Shown: positions 23,310-37,007, counted from the first letter of the stretch. The stretch is 64,000 nucleotides of DNA from Pseudisothecium myosuroides (GCA_951799445.1 OX637288.1:26577288-26641287), one strand, 5' to 3'. Notes: generated by a model not told the origin, from the letters alone. Numbers and translations: made by a program.

Positions 23310-24124
23310 ATTCGTTTTTTTTCACCTTGCTACATCGGAAATAGAAAATATGAGAGAATTGATCATACTGTATAAGAACCCTTTCAAGGTGACTCAACTG
23401 GTGGCTCATAAATTGAGGAAGTACCAACTGACATTAATTGTTCACACCGGACAAATGAGCCATGCAAGCAACCAAACATCCCGAGAGCCACAGGAGCACA
23501 AAGTGCTTCACTTTGGCATGCTAATTGATTTCACTGGTTTCCAAGAGAAATCCACAAAGAGACAACTTTACAATACCAAGAATTCCAAAGTCCTTAGCAG
23601 ATCAATGTCCAAGTCTAGGAACAGAATTACCGCTACTACTTGCAGCACTTCCAGAACGATTGCCTTTCTGTAGCTATTCAAACAGCAATGACTAGTTCAT
23701 CAACCTCAAAATTGGAATTAGCCCATTGAGTGCTGCCTGGCTGATTATCCAAATCACTTATCAAGGTAACATTACCCCATCTACTTGTAGACGCAAAGCC
23801 AGCACCGCAAAATAGCGTTACAACCTTTAACTAAGTCCAATTCTGTGATGGACGTAAGAATCAATATGTATGACTTCGTACAAATGTCTCACAATGCATC
23901 AGCAGAGACAACCGCTCGTGACGAATCACATAAATTAGACCACTACATGTACCTGTGGAGTTAATCCTTCAATCAGTCAGCTCTGTTGCTTTTAAGCAAA
24001 TGAACACTGAGTGTGCTGAAGCAGGGAGCTCACTGACGACAGAATTACAGAAACTGAGCTTCCCAACGCGATGGCTCAGTTGGAGGCTAAAGTGGCACAA
24101 GCCAGCCCAAACTCAAGAAGAAGT
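23310..24124. other. Probable 3' flank or 3' UTR side of the aconitase gene
   Basis: No gene recognised. It lies directly downstream of the aconitase stop codon on the minus strand and is less AT-rich than the repeats to its left. A 107-codon plus-strand frame at 23350-23673 has no known relatives and runs antisense to the likely transcript. Confidence 0.4.
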
Positions 24125-27100
24125 CTACTTTGCCGCAAGCTGTCGTAGCACATAGTGCAGAATACCGCCGTGCTGATAGTATGTAAGTTCGACCTGCCAA
24201 GTGCAAAAAGGGCACAAAGGTCAAAGGAAGAAGTTCACCAAACTAAGCATGCGCAAACTACAGCGCTCGTTCAGGTAAATATTCTACCATACCTGGTCAA
24301 AGATATCCATCTCAAGAATTTAGGCATGAAAGGTGACTTCGCTGCCGATTCTTGTAGCTCAAAGAAAGATAACTTGAATTTGAGCATGTTACAGAGGAAT
24401 TAACAGTACGCTCCTATGAAAGCGACGGCAAATTATTACAAATTCTGCTCAATGTGCAGACTTTGATGATTGCATTATTGTTGTAGTAATTAAAGGGATT
24501 TGGAGGTCGCAAGGTTCAAAAGAGTCTATGTGTGCGATTTGACTTGAAAGGTTTAACCGCCATCACTTGCGAGAGAGGTGCAACTTACTTGGGTATCAAA
24601 TCGAAGAGTACACTTGAAAGATTTTCCGTTATCGGTCTTTACGTTGACATCCATTCCAGGCTTGATTTTCTTCATGTCAGTTGGCATTTCAATTGTGTAC
24701 TTCTCAAAACCAGTCAAACCCAATGAGTCCGCATCCTCTCCTTGCTTAAAACAAAGCGGAATGAGACCCATTCCTACGAGGTTACTGCGATGAATGCGCT
24801 CAAAACTTTTTGATATGACTGCCTTAACTCCCTGTTCATTCAAAGTGGAAAATAACGTCAGTAATGTTTCTAGTCGTCTACTACACACCTTTTTATGTGG
24901 ATATACATCTATGATTCTCATTCATACCCTCAATAGAAAACGATAGAAAAATACATTAGAAAGAGAAGAGAATACGACAACCAGACATTCAAAGTAGAAA
25001 TTGTGGACCGACCTCATGCTGGTTAGAAATTATGATGGATATAATGAAGTAGGAACACAAATTAAGAGATAGAAAACCTGCAGGTAGGGGCCCTTAGCAG
25101 CCCAATCACGTGAACTACCACTCCCGTACTCTGCTCCTGCCAAAATAATCGTATCTTGACCGGCATCTTTATATTTCTACAAATAAGACACACATGGTTG
25201 TGATGGTTTGAACTCTCCAAGTGTGCTAGAAGTATGCTAAACGAATGGTACACAATACTCCCGCTTGTTTAGAAGTGCAAGAACGGACCGAAATGAGTCA
25301 TTCTTTCAGCAATCATCTCGTACCTTAGCTGCGTCAAAAATGAACAGCTTTTCTTTGGAGGGAACATGTATTGTTTTCGGACCAACTTCCCCTTCCAAAA
25401 ATTTGTTGACAATGCGGATGTTGGCAAAGGTTCCTCTTGCCATAATTTCATCATTGCCACGTCTACTTCCGTAAGAGTTGAAATCCTTCCGTTTCACTCC
25501 CCTATCCATGAGAAATTTAGCAGCTGGACTATCCTTGTTAATGTTACCAGCTGGGGAGATATGGTCCGTTGTGATACTGTCTCCAAAATTTAGAAGACAA
25601 TATGCATCTTTCACAGGCTTCCCACCAGGAGGACTTTTGGGCATGTTCTGAAAGAAGGGTGGTTCGTGGACATAAGTTGATTTGGGGTCCCAAGCGTACT
25701 GGGAACCTGAAGGAGAAGGTAGGTTGTTCCACATCTTATTTCCCTTCGTGATAGCCTGGTATGTGGATTTGAACATATCTGGAAGCACGGATTGTTGAAC
25801 AACCTGCACAGTCCAACTGTGTCTTCATTTGAAGTGGCTAGATAGAGGACCATTCCACACAAGAAAGCATCCAAAAGACTAGAAGTACTCTACTATGAGC
25901 TACTAGCTATTTATCCTTAAAGGTATACAAAGATGATACTAAAGTCCACGGCATAAGTGCACCTTTGCAATCTCGTCATTTGAAGGCCAGATGTCCTTCA
26001 GAAATACATCCTTTCCGCCTTTTCCTTTTCCAATAGGCTCCTTAGCAAAGTCAATATTCACCTGATGGAAGAAGCCCGAAGATAACAAAATGATCGTTAC
26101 AGATATATATTCTGTCAATCAAGCTAAGATCTTTATGAGGATTATCGAAATTATTAGAGATGGAACTGCAGCGAAATTGATTATGACTGCCACTTACCGT
26201 TCCAGCTAATGCATAAGCAACCACCAGAGGAGGTGATGCCAGATAATTGGCACGCGTCAAGGGATGCACTCGACCCTCAAAGTTTCGATTTCCCGAGAGT
26301 ACTGCTGCCGCCACAATGTCTACAAACAACTCAAAACAAATTTTGTTACCCTGCACTGACTACACCAACAGGTACAAACTGCTCATAATTTTCCATTACA
26401 ACTGCCGCCAGTAAGACTGCAAGCTGAATATTCCAAAACACAGATGGTCCATGCCATTTCATTCATGTATTCTTATATCTATTTTGCGCGCATAGCCAGA
26501 AATGGTTGGAAAAGTTACCGTTTTCTGTAATCGTCTTGGAAACATCTTCATGAAGCTCGCCAGAATTGCCTATGCACGTGGTGCAGCCATAACCCACTAA
26601 ACTAAACCCTTGTTCGTCCATGTACTTCGTTAAACCACTGCGTCAATATCCAGAAGTACATCACTACAAGAGTGGGCATCACGTGGATTGCTTAGGTAAC
26701 TGATAAGATTAATCCAGTTCAGAAAATGCAGAACGAAATAGGGCTTTCAATGGAAAGGAAGCAATGATACAAAAAAACTTAAACTTGTCATGACTGAACT
26801 AGGTTGTAAATGAAGAGGAAATCAAGAGACAAAGGGCGCTGAAGAGTTTGCTCCGATGTGTCTGGAGAAACCTAGTGGATGCGAAGTTACCTTTTTGCTA
26901 GGTATAGGGTTACCACTCCAGAGCCCGGTGCTAAACTGGTTTTCACCCAAGGCTTAACCTGTCAGTCAAAATGCATATCAGCCATACTCGGCAAAAAATG
27001 TCACTGCATGGGAAGGACGAATGATATTCTAAATGGAGATTTCTGGAGCAGCATCGGCGTTTAATAGTGTCCTGACATCTTCTAATAAAATATTTCAAAT

Positions 27101-30100
27101 TCGCAAGAGAACTGACCGTCAATCCAAGTTCAGATGCCTTTTTGGCTACAAGCCCAGCCCCCAGCATTACACTAGGGTTGGACGTATTGGTGCAACTTGT
27201 AATTGCAGCAATGACCACACTGCCGTGTCTCATTTCTGCCGGCTTGCCTTCAAAAGTGAATTTTGCTACCTTATTCTGTTTATCCTTAGGAATTGCAAAT
27301 CCCTGGATCACAATATTATTGAAAGCATTTAGTATTAAACAGAATTTATTCCAGGGAATCATTACTCGACAGTTAAATGTTTCTTGAAGAGCAGAGCTTC
27401 AGAACTTGGCGAAAGGACTTGCTTGGAAAGGAAGAAGCTGCTGGTTTTGTTTTCGATAGTTACCTTGAATCCAACCTTGTTGTTCAAACAATCTTGCCAA
27501 TCCTTCTTCATGTCTTTAATCTTAACTCTGTCGTGAGGGCTGCACAAGGTAAACTACGGTTAGACAGACTTCGAGACTTGCTGAAGTTGGAAAGCAACAA
27601 CTTCAAATCGGTGAGACTTCTGTAGATGAATTCTGCAGGATTGTTTTATTAGCCTTTATCTTCATAGAACACGTACCGCTTAGGCCCAGCCATGCATGCT
27701 TCGACTGTGTTCAGATCCAACTCCAAATACGATGAGTATTTAATGTCTTCTTGAGGCTAAACACCAAAATACTCAATGGATTACCATGAAATAGCATATA
27801 AAACAGCATAAAAATAATAATGACGGATAATTTTTCAGGTCTCGTAGGAATTACTTCGTTGAGACTGGTGCATGATCTAAAGCATGATGAGGATAATTAT
27901 TTCTGTAGGTTTCGACGAATGTACGCAAATTAAAAGAGCGCATGCTTTGCAATTGGTACCTTGCTGTGGTCAATAAACATGTTATTTGCCCTCAAGTATC
28001 CTTCAATCTCCTTCACCTGTCGATAGTAAAGTAGAAATATAAGCAATCGAGCAGAAGGTCCATCATTGGAAGTTCGATCATTTAAAAATGAAGCAGAAGT
28101 GCATGCGCAAACTTAGGTGCTCCGGTGAAATTTTGCAAATAATTATTCATTAACAAGCACTAAAACTTACGTCCTCTAGGATCTTGGCATTAGAACCACT
28201 TGAATTCTTCTTCAAATCTAATTGATTAGTATCCTCTACACAAAATGAAATGATAACATATTGACGCAGATGAAAACGATAACATACTCTCTTATCATCA
28301 CGACCAGTCAACCTCAAGTAATCGAGTGTGACTTTGTCAACAGGGAAAAATCCCATAGTGGCTCCGTACTCAGGAGCCATGTTTGCAATTGTCGCCCGGT
28401 CTGCCAATGACAACTCTGCCATACCTTTACCTGCACGCAAGCAGCAGGCGATCGCAAAATTATTTATCTAACCAGAAAATTTGTCACGTGCAATTAAAAT
28501 CGTTCAATAGAAGTGTCATGTACAGGCATTGTGAACAGAAGAGTTTTCGTTTCCAATGTTTTGTTAAAGAATAGTGAAGTTATCGCCACTAACCATAAAA
28601 TTCCACGAATTTTCCAACAACCCCGTGCTTCCGCAGCATCTGAGTTACTGTCAGCACCAGATCCGTGGCTGTGACTCCACTTTTCATCTTCCCGGTTAAC
28701 TTAAAGCCTACCACTAATGGCAAAACCATGCTCATTGGCTGCAGCAGATTCCAGACCCGTACATGTCAACAATTTACTCATAGATGGGGAGCAGGTGCAT
28801 TGCGAAAGAAAATATCTTACTCCGCAATGATCTCTATTTAATAATGCATAACAGTGACTGCCACAGATGTATTGCGCATTGTCGCACTCTCAGAATACTC
28901 ATCAAATTGAAGGAATCACCAGAAAGGGTACCTGACCAAGCATCACTGCTTCAGCTTCGATGCCTCCAACCCCCCAACCAGCAACACCGAGACCGTCAAT
29001 CATCGTGGTATGAGAATCTGTTCCCACGAGACTGTCAGGGTATAGATAGCCCCCACTGTTAAAGACAACTCTACCAAGATACTCGAGATTCACCTGGAAG
29101 CATTTCAAGAGAAGGTTGTTCAATACTAGTGTTGAATGGAACTAATTTCGATTGCTCCAACAAGGAAAAAGAATGGAAAAACGTGTCAAAGCTCACGCTA
29201 CATGAGAAAAGCAGTGCAATTTTTACCTGTTTTTTAAATGTAGAAAAGTACCAACATGGCAGATTCATGCTGGTAGTTTGAAAATTATGAATCGTCAGAC
29301 TCTTTGGACATGATTATCAGAATCCAACCTGATGGACAATACCAGATCCGGGGGGAACTACAAGCATGTTCTTGAAAGCGACCGATCCCCATTTTAAGAA
29401 AGCGAAACGTTCTTTGTTACGATTGAACTCCAATTCCATGTTCGACTGCAGTGCATCTGCAGAGCGGGCAACATCAACCTGCACCGAATGATCGATCACC
29501 AAGTCCACTGGCACCTGCACCTCACTAACTGGTGAGTTTCTTCGCAGGCGCACTTGGGGTGTGTGATGCAGAAGAGTGATTGCGATAAATTTTCTGAAAA
29601 CACGTAATGCATGCCAAGGATGCTAAACAGGTGAACAAGTTAAGATTCTGATGAGACTGAGTTCCTTGATCTTTCTTCATAACCATAAATAATTGCATGT
29701 ACCTCACTTTCAACAACTCTGAAGGGACCACTTTCAGTCCAGCACAATACTGATGATTAACAAAACGCCAACTCTGGAACGAATTTGGAAATCTGAGGAT
29801 TACACTTACCAGAGGATTAATTTTGTTCGGGTCACCACCCAAACGTTTAATCGCATCCCGCATTGCTGCTAGATCAACAACGCATGGTACCCCTGTGAAG
29901 TCCTGATAATACATCACCCGACGATGAATCAGTATTGTACTTTGACAGAGATGTAAGTTATGATAATCAAGATATGTGTGCTTTCATTTCAGAGTAGAAT
30001 GACTCAAATCATAAGGTGTCGATATTTAAGCAAGTCTTCAAATGTTCTTTAAAAATGATGAGCATTGAGAGCTCTCGTAAATGTGGGACTCGCAATAGAA

Positions 30101-31703
30101 AATCTCGACCATGACAATGAACATTAAATTTCCCACAGTTATTAGTACCCTGCTCAGTCACACAAAATTGACCAATAGATACAAAGAGTAGATGATCAGC
30201 CAGAATATGTGCAGACCTGTAAAATCACCCTGGCAGGTTTAAACGGTATTTCCACTTGCTTTGGAGAAGTTTTCTCCCAGTCGACGATTTTATCCACATC
30301 CTCCTTCATGACCTGAAAACCGTCGCAGTTGCGAATTGCAGACTCCAAGAGAACCCTTATAGAATACGGCAAAGTATCTGCGTGGAGAAAGAACAAAATA
30401 AGGAAAAGGTGAATGGCATGAAGCATCAATTCAAGAACCGCAGCAAGAAGAGAAGAGATGCGCAGAAGTCAACCAAAAGATGTTGAAGTATTGGAAAGAA
30501 TATTGGCAGCTGTTATTCCTGAAGTTGTGGGACAAACCCCAATTACGCGACCTGAAACTTGAAAAACCACGATGCTTGTCACCTCTAAGCTACTTTCCAA
30601 GAAATCCCATCCAGAGTGGGTTATCACGTACTGACCTATTCTTTTGTCTCCAAATTTCACGAGGCTATAGTATTTGGCTTTTGAACCTGCCAAGTCTGTC
30701 ACAAGATTGTTGAAAGGATTCTTTCCTGCAAACACCAGACACTGCTATTAATGACTGTGCGAATCACCGTCATATTCCTTTTCAGTGTTCACAACGAACA
30801 AGAAGCAATGAGCACACGGATTCTCCAACCAGAGAATGTGAGATAAACCATTTGGAAATTACAAAAAGTTCGAAAAGTTTTTTCCTCCGACTAACTCGAC
30901 AGACCACCACAGGCACTGGAGTTCATAGCGCGAGGTCTTTCAAAATGATGACGCCCTATAAAGGCGATGGTCAAATCGTTAAATTGACGTATTTCAGAGC
31001 GCCAAATTTGTGACATTCAAGTGCACAGTGCTGTATAGCTAGGACTGGTATTGATTTGAAGTTACAGACGGGCGACTGGAAAACAGCCAATTACTTGAAA
31101 TTTCGCCATTTTAAACAATATGCCGAACATGATACAGAGAAGGCGACGAACCTAGACGTAGAATGCAATTCTTGTCAAATGTGAAGCACATTGTCAGAAT
31201 CAACGGAATGGACTCAATATCTTGAACAGGTGATCCAAAGCCCTAGAGCTCATCAACATAAGAAACATTGGCATGCCAGCAACTGCACAAAACAAGGAAA
31301 AGAACTCATTACCTCCTGACATTTTCCTGGTTTGATTCCCGCTCGCTGGGGCACCAGCACTGCGCTTATGACACATCCACCCCCCGGCTAGCCCTGCTTG
31401 TTGTTGTATCCCGTCATTGAAGGGAGAAGCCGAGGATAGACTCCTGTAAAATCTTGTTCCTAAAAATTCCGATGGCGCCAGTGCGCGCTGCAAGCGGCTA
31501 GCGATGCTCATTGCCACATGCGCTCTGCTTATCATGGCGCAACCACATCCAGAAGGAATCGGCGAGCTTAGTGTTTCACCGCCGCGTGACGGAAACGTGG
31601 CCAGTCCTTCCGATCGTCTCATGGAAGAGAAAGAACTGGACGCCAACATCAACCTACGGCACCTCCGCACATAGCGCACGGGCAAGGCGACAACCGATTC
31701 CAT
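24125..31703 (-). CDS. ACO: Aconitate hydratase, mitochondrial/cytosolic plant type, 20 exons
   Basis: Interconverts citrate and isocitrate through cis-aconitate in the TCA and glyoxylate cycles. Exons in coding order: 31703-31313, 30725-30636, 30377-30217, 29902-29810, 29514-29329, 29093-28932, 28738-28594, 28430-28288, 28016-27960, 27756-27677, 27539-27464, 27302-27117, 26958-26891, 26637-26519, 26319-26198, 26061-25963, 25803-25324, 25176-25078, 24831-24589, 24193-24125. All phases agree, giving 1022 residues. The three iron-sulfur ligands are present: Cys565 (ITSCTNTS) and Cys631/Cys634 ([10 protein letters not shown]). [13 protein letters not shown] and [17 protein letters not shown] are intact. 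Exon 1 encodes an Arg/Ser-rich leader of about 125 residues fitting a mitochondrial presequence. A Met in RKMSGGKNPF aligns with the start of shorter family members, so a cytosolic form is possible. The last exon is only 69 bp ([12 protein letters not shown]). The gene looks intact. Confidence 0.95.
30979..31114 (+). mobile_element. Short element with TTAAA ends, copy 2, in aconitase intron 1
   Basis: Homologous to 15746-15885: starts 'ttaaattgacgtatttcagag', ends 'tgaaatttcgccattttaa'. It lies wholly within the first intron (30726-31312) of the aconitase gene, antisense to it. Non-coding. Confidence 0.6.
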
Positions 31704-32557
31704 TAAAGAAAAAACAACTCAACGCAACTCCTCGCCAATGCTGGCCTTCTACATCCCCCGGACCGCCCTTGCATACCCTAACCTTGCACTTCTTGCGCAA
31801 CAGTGGACCAAGTCATGAAACTCAAAACTCATCTGCAACCACGCATCCCTTAAAATCCATCAAACATGCTTACAATCGTCTCTTGAACGCAAATTCGCCG
31901 TTGTACAGATCAATCAAGATACAGAACCACAACAAATTTGATGATTGCTCCCACCAATATATACACCGTCTCTTCACTTCCATTAAATTCTGCCGATCAT
32001 GTTATCCGCGCCTCTAAAATCGATTGAAGCATGATGCAAAGCAATTAATCAGAAACTTCACATAATTTGCAAACCCTGGCGAATGCGAAAGGAATGGCAA
32101 TGCATGGCACCCCATGGCATCATAGAAAAGCTTCGGCAAAGTATTTGAACTGTCGTCGTGATCGTGTTCTCGTCTGCGGGATCCGAGTCTCTGTATGTAT
32201 GTTCACCCAGACTTCTTTAATGTCACAGTTTAAGTGTACGTGATAATATGGAGTTCTACGGTGCTCTGTACAAGTAAGGATTTTCGTTGTGTATTTTTTC
32301 TGGTTTTAAAAGAGTTTTGCAGTACTTTGTCAGTTCAGTTGCAGTGACGTAATTTTTTCTAATTTCGTAGGACTCGAATTGGCGCAGAAAGTAAGCATAT
32401 TTCCATGATGAAGGAGAACAACTGAAAATTCCTCTGCAATTGAAGTCTTTTTCTGTTTCTAAAGAAATTTGCGGTGAGTGGTTTTGTTAGTGCCCATGCC
32501 ATTTTTTGATTTCGTTGGATTGGATTTGGTGTAGAGAGTAAGTCCTAGCGTGTCACC
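31704..32557. promoter_or_regulatory. Divergent intergenic region between aconitase and the GTPase pseudogene
   Basis: The 854 bp separate the aconitase ATG (minus strand) from the presumed start of the nucleostemin-like pseudogene (plus strand), so any promoters must lie here back to back. I see no clear TATA box or named element. A 168-codon plus-strand frame over 31511-32017 overlaps aconitase exon 1 in antisense and is a shadow. Confidence 0.45.
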
Positions 32558-35500
32558 ATGAAGAAGAACAACAAAAATTCTGAAGAAAGTGAAGTTGCAC
32601 TGCGAAATGAAGGCGAAGGAAGCGCGCAAGTTAGCTCAAGAATGAGAAGGAGTCCGAAGCTTTTCAGGAGGAGCAGGTTGCCGCGATGGAAGCCCGGCGT
32701 ACTCGCGCTATTGAACTTATTGAGCAGAACATAGCGGTGAAAAAAGAGAAGGTAGGCTCAAATTGCGTGCATTGTGCAACATTTTTTGAAGGTTCATTCT
32801 ATTTACTACATTATTTACTTCAAATACTGCAAGAAGCTCTAATTATATATGGGATTTTTGCTCCTTTTTTATTTTTTTGTATGGCGATTATTGGGAGAAG
32901 AAGGGAGTGCCTTCTTCCCCTTCAAGTCCTTAGTAACTTGAGAAAAAATTGTATTCCAGGAGAAAAATTGCGATATGAAGCAGTTCGTGCCTCTCGCAGT
33001 AAACGGTACTCATTTCAGGGTCATTTTAGCTGCCATTGAGACGCGTGCAGTGCAGGGTCTAAGTTTTGATCTGTTTTTGATTTGGATATGTGCATAGGCT
33101 ACTGCGAAGCGGAAGTTTGGCCTGCCGGACGATGAAGGTGACGCTGACCTTAGGCAGCTTGCCGACAATGCTTCTGGAAGGACTTCTGAATTTGAAAGGT
33201 CAAAGAAGCAAAAAATTGAAATAACTTTAGTTGGTCCGCAAGGTTTGTGACTTCTCTATTCTCCTTTATCATGCAATAATATCTAACGACGTTTTTGCTA
33301 TTCTAACATATCTAGTCATGGCCAAGTGTCTGATTGGCCGTGTATTTTGAAATCACATTTATTTTCTGATATTTTCATTTGGAGACCTTTTAGGGTTAGG
33401 TTTATATTTTCTTTTAAAATGTGAACGTGTATTTTGTTTGCAGAGAATTCTAGAAGAGCTTTTACAAGGAGTTCATGAAAGTGGTGGAAGCATCAGTTGT
33501 TGTCATTCAGGTGTTGGATGCTAGGGATCCTCTTGGTAGCCGTTATGTGAATGTTGTATGGTTCACAAAGCAGGGGGTATGAAGCGTATCCTTCTTCTTA
33601 AAAAGATTGGTATGTGTCTCAACTAATGCATCTTCAGTCCTTCAGATATCTAGTCCATTCTCCCGCAAATTTTGAAATGTCACTAAGTCAATGAGTGTTT
33701 TCCAGATCTTGTACCTAGAGAAGTGGTGGAGCAGTGGTTAAAGTATCTTAGGGAGGAGCTACCAGCAGTTGCATTCAAGTGTAATACACAGCAGCAACGA
33801 TCAAATTTGGGAAGGAAGTCATTTGCTAAGGCCACCGAGAATGTTGACGTTTTGCAAGGCAGCGACTGCCTTGGTGCAGAGACACTTTTGCAGCTTTTAA
33901 AAAACTATAACCGAGAAATCAGAAGGTATTTACAATGTATTTCATGTACGTAGATCAGTTCTCAGAAATGCTAAACCTTCCAGTCTTCTGTCCTCGACAA
34001 ATAAGTTACTGTTGTGTGTTTGTGTACGTTTGGAGGCATGGAACTCGTGGTGCTCATTGTGTGCGTAATTTTTTGCACAGATGAAAACAGCAATCACAGT
34101 CGGTGTAGTACCGTAGGGTTCCCAAATGTTGGAAAAAGTAGTCTTATCAACAGTTTAAAGAGAACACGTGTGGCCAATGTGGGTTCAACACCTGGTGTTA
34201 CCAAGGCGATGCAGGAGGTAAAAATGTAAAGCTACTCGATTGTCGTGGAATAGTTATTCGCTTCAGGCGATAATGAAGCGTCTGCCACATCACGAAACTG
34301 CACCAAAATCGAAAAGCTTGCAGACCCTGTAACTCCTGGTAAAGTAGTACAGTTGCGAAGCGACATTGCGCTTAACCGTTGGTCAGATCTGGTAGTCTTT
34401 GATGAGAAACAAGTAAAGTTTGTGATTCTTCTGGTGTGACTCCGGAGTTGCTGGAATGACCAAATTTATGTAATTCTACATATTTTCGGAGAGCATCAAT
34501 GTTCGTTTCACTAACATATGATTTATCTATCTCAACAGTGCAGGAAATATTGCGGCTGCGTCCTGCTGATAAGTTGGTACCTATTTACAAGATTAACACC
34601 TTCAGCGATGTGGATGAGTTTTTGATTGATGAATGTCGCGATGGTTCGTGGAAAGTTGAAGAAAGGAGGTGTGGTGGATAGTCTAGCAATAGCCCGCATT
34701 GTACTTCATGATAGGAGTGAAGGTGAGCCTGGAGCACCCTGATTTGATTATTCAAAACACCATAATATTCATTGGAGCCTGCTTTACAAACAGGGACCAA
34801 GAAATGGAGTGAGGTTTTCTTTGATGTGTCTTGAGAGATATATTAGTGTAGGAATGATATCAATAAAGGTCTGTTCTGTAGGCTTGTGCTCTGAGAAAGT
34901 GTACAACACTTCGTTTCTCTCCTTTTACTATTGTTTAAGCTCTTTCGTGCTTGGGGCGTGTGGTTTTATGAACATGAGCTTTCGCATTTTGTTGTCTTTT
35001 AACATTCGACACGAATTCTCTTCGGGTAAATACCATACTTTACAGCGCCGCCTGCGCGAGAAGTTAGCGAGCACGTAGAGTTTGGAGCAATTGTATCAGA
35101 TTGAGGCAAGGAGTTTGACGTGGAGACAGTGTTTCAGAACGAAGCCACTGCTGTTATTGCTGGTCTCCCTTCGTTGGCGAACACTACACATGTCCAAATG
35201 TCGGCAAGTGCTCCTCTTACAATGGACGATTCTTTGGTACAGTCTTAATCCATGAACGCAGAGTCTGCACTGTGGCTGGTGTACCTGATTTTCTGGTGCT
35301 GTATTTTCAAATAGTTTCCGGTTCTAAATTGATGCAGCCTTGCAGTTTTAGCAGATTTCCTTTTCTAAGTTGTTCTTGACCTGAGAGATGTCTTAATAAT
35401 TTGTACAGACCATGGAAGAAGAGAACAGTAATGAAGAGCAGGAGGACGATGGAGAAAATATGGATGAGGGTCCAAGTCTGATGGACACAACTGAAGTAGC

Positions 35501-35823
35501 TGTGAAACGGGTGGAACTTATTTGAATCAGAACGAGAGACTTTATGATGCAGATGCATTCAAAATTCGCACGCCAAACGAGCACAGAAGGAGCTGAAGAA
35601 AGCTGCCAAGGCTGCTCCGGATTTGAGTGACGATTTAAAAGCATCTGATGACTACGACTTCAATACAGATTATATTGAAGACAAATCCACCGCACACGAT
35701 CCGGAAGATGATAATGAGGACGCAATGAAGGGCATCAATTTGGTTCATTCGACCAGTTACGTTGCGTTTTGGGCTCTCTATCCACTATGTTTCAAGCTAT
35801 GCCAGAAAGTAAGCTTAGCTTAA
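32558..35823 (+). pseudogene. NSN1: Nucleostemin-like (NSN1/GNL3 type) nucleolar GTPase, decayed copy with introns
   Basis: Conserved pieces follow in family order: EAFQEEQVAAMEARRTRAIE (basic N-terminus), [70 protein letters not shown] (G1), KLLDCRGI (G3, family DCPG), EILRLRPADKLVPIYKI, KLKKGGVVD, ARIVLHD and DYDFNTDYIEDKST. G4 (KKID, normally NKID) comes before G1, which is the circular permutation of this family. Several frames are needed: breaks near 32641, 33463, 33565, 34111 (about 5 extra bases, stop TAG at 34114), 34230, 34265 and 34630, and an in-frame TGA at 35102. GT/AG introns are still recognisable (for example before DLVPRE), so it is a duplicated rather than a processed copy. 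Functional members act in ribosome biogenesis in the nucleolus. Many independent breaks make assembly error unlikely. Confidence 0.85.
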
Positions 35824-36877
35824 CTCTGCTATTCATGGAGTCATGCAGAAGACAGATCATTTCCCTCGATACTTTTTTGGACACACTACTGTGTTCTAGT
35901 GTTTAAGTGGTGGCTGCTGGTATGGAGTAATGTCATATCAATAGAATACGCACAGTATCTTTTTAAGGTGCAGAGAGTGGATACACTTGTTTCGGCTTAG
36001 ACTAGGCCAGTTGTATGAGTCAACCACTAATTTCATTTAAATCTATTTTTGTCGCCAATTCTGAGAGCCACGCTGCTCGACGAAGACGACTTGCTAGCCG
36101 AGCCTTGTAGAGTAATTAGGTGTATGTTAGACAGAGACCCAACGTAATACTCATAGATTATATGGGCCATGAGCACTTACCGGTCCAGGTCTGATTGACG
36201 GTGCTTAATCACAACAGAGACATCAAAGTCTGTTTCAGTTCCAGACATTCACGGCTGCCTCTTCTGTCACTGCAAAAACTGACGTATGGTCATTTGATTT
36301 TGATATTTCGTCTGCTCTCGTGCATTCCTTTGCAGCCACATTTGATCATCTGCCGGAATGAACTTTCTTTAGGTCCTTCCATTCCATTCATGATTCTTCG
36401 TTCAATTTTAGGTTGCGGAGGAAGGTCATGGTGTTATACAGCGAAGTCTCATTTTTATATTCTTGTGAAGCAACCAAGAATTGACCATATGAAACATATC
36501 AATTCTGGTGACTGTTTCCTTGAAGTCAACCATCTGAAGTGTAATCAAGGTGTGTATTACCCGAACTCATGTATTACTGTGATTGAATGACACTTTGGGA
36601 ATTTTATATGAAGATTTTTGCGAATGCTGCTTTAAGAACATTCCATGAAATGTACTGGAAGAATTAGAAGCTGAATTTGTACGATGCCTGGTCTCTGTCA
36701 TGCCATAGTCGCTTTGGTGATGTGTGGCTATCCGGCCAACTGTATGTACCTGTACAACGATGTATCATTCATTTATTTAGTTTGGTGATACCGTATACGT
36801 CTGGTCTTGAATTTTGACTTACCATTATTGAATTTTTCATCGACACAACTAGAGAACCAGTTTTGCAGGATTTTAGA
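35824..36877. other. Stretch with no supported gene, upstream of the acyltransferase
   Basis: A 131-codon plus-strand frame (36195-36590) shows no family resemblance. Composition is moderately AT-rich. The region probably combines pseudogene 3' flank and the acyltransferase promoter. Confidence 0.4.
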
Positions 36878-36888
36878 ATATATAAGCC
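36878..36888 (+). promoter_or_regulatory. TATA box candidate for the acyltransferase gene
   Basis: The motif AATATATAAGCC lies about 120 bases before the ATG at 37008, a normal distance for a plant core promoter with a short leader. An acceptor-like 'ttttttttccag' at 36989-36998 just before the ATG leaves open a small leader intron, which would need a donor between the TATA box and it. Confidence 0.5.
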
Positions 36889-37007
36889 CCTGTTGTGTAA
36901 GGTCTTGAATTATCTTTTCCAGTGTTTGATACGTTCGGATTAGTTTTTCAGGGAAGTGCTCGCTCGTTACTTAGCGTTCTGTGTGACTTTTTTTCCAGGC
37001 TTCCTAA

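Noticed and set aside
23350..23673. 107-codon plus-strand frame next to the aconitase 3' end
   Set aside because: No similarity recognised and it runs antisense to the likely aconitase 3' UTR; kept only as a remark.
31511..32017. 168-codon plus-strand frame
   Set aside because: Overlaps aconitase exon 1 in antisense; no known product.
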